From positions 16,155-80,154 of the forward strand of contig NZ_JACLHY010000023.1 in NCBI RefSeq assembly GCF_014397245.1: 64,000 bases of DNA. The letters are read 5' to 3'. The translations under genes and the position numbers were made by a program. This DNA comes from Arenibacter arenosicollis. GTDB taxonomy: Bacteria > Bacteroidota > Bacteroidia > Flavobacteriales > Flavobacteriaceae. Positions 63,855-64,000 of this stretch are shown one piece after another. The stretch's first letter is position 1. The number at the start of each line of letters is the position of its first letter. The notes under the pieces are model-generated. The model did no database searches, had not been told where the DNA came from, and saw only the letters and a list, made by a program, of their open reading frames with translations.

Positions 63855-64000
63855 AATAACTATTGCCAACAATGGTAACCGTTGCACAACCCTATAATTT
63901 ATAAAATATCGATGCCAAAAGCGGCCTTTTAGGGCCGTTTTGTTTTTTAAACGAACGTGTTGCCACTCATTTTTATAGTGCCAAAAAGGAAGCAAATAGA
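63855..64000. other. Right edge: start of another cassette-type palindrome
   Basis: ATTGCCAACAATGGTAACCG directly follows the NACHT stop and has the left-arm core GCCAACA. The right arm would lie near or beyond the window end. Confidence 0.4.
63922..63947 (+). terminator. Rho-independent terminator after the NACHT gene
   Basis: CGGCC...GGCCG stem with a TTTTAG loop, flanked by AAAA and TTTTGTTTTTT, suitable for both directions. Confidence 0.65.

Overview
The window is AT-rich DNA that looks like the chromosome of a marine member of the Bacteroidota, probably family Flavobacteriaceae. Support comes from many short lipoprotein signals ending in a lone Cys, near absence of Shine-Dalgarno sequences, flavobacterial family content (nucleoside:H+ symporter-type MFS, DUF1080, Gfo/Idh/MocA, DnaE2 with an ImuB-like partner) and one octamer resembling the Bacteroidota -7 promoter element. 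No rRNA, intact tRNA or CRISPR array is present.

Layout. 0.4-10.9 kb: a NIPSNAP protein, a stand-alone response regulator, then a DNA-repair block: UvrD-type helicase and a DEDDh exonuclease/GIY-YIG nuclease fusion on the minus strand, divergent from a 112-aa protein, a Y-family polymerase that has lost two of its three catalytic acids (ImuB-like), and a DnaE2-like polymerase overlapping it by ATGA. 11-13 kb is decayed lipoprotein and membrane-protein DNA. 13.1-23.5 kb is an accretion island: three degenerate copies of a tRNA 3' half (probably tRNA-Met) at 13.12, 16.85 and 23.37 kb, each followed by a terminator, with a truncated integrase and 12-bp-spaced GAACAC repeats. Its cargo is a NAD(P)-binding protein, a YjhG-type sugar-acid dehydratase, a sialidase-like lipoprotein with PA14 domain, an AraC regulator with a MoaF-like and a QorB-like gene, and a frameshifted alkyl-sulfatase-like hydrolase.

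23.6-32.7 kb is signalling: a 1529-aa CheB-CheR-PAS-histidine kinase, two single-domain response regulators, and a soluble kinase whose sensor is replaced by eight tandem 21-residue coiled-coil repeats. 34-41 kb is a run of small unrelated plus-strand genes separated by imperfect palindromes of about 130 bp with outer cores like GYYAAC...GTTRGC. This resembles a gene-cassette array, but no integron integrase is visible. One palindrome is interrupted by an ORF-less group II intron remnant. 41.6-46.7 kb continues with small accessory genes, including an ArsR/AHSA1/VOC/SnoaL operon whose VOC gene carries a nonsense codon.

46.8-59.5 kb is carbohydrate metabolism: a GH39-like glycosidase, a minus-strand cluster (amidohydrolase, Gfo/Idh/MocA fragment, MFS permease, DUF1080, Tat-exported Gfo/Idh/MocA), and a plus-strand set (SnoaL lipoprotein, sulfatase, Tat-type FAD oxidoreductase, and an exported protein with a flavinylation motif). 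59.8-63.9 kb is an antiphage defence segment: a CBASS pair (CD-NTase plus TIR-STING effector) followed by a NACHT NTPase, each bounded by the same cassette-type palindromes. The most interesting combination in the window is defence genes packaged as apparent cassettes.
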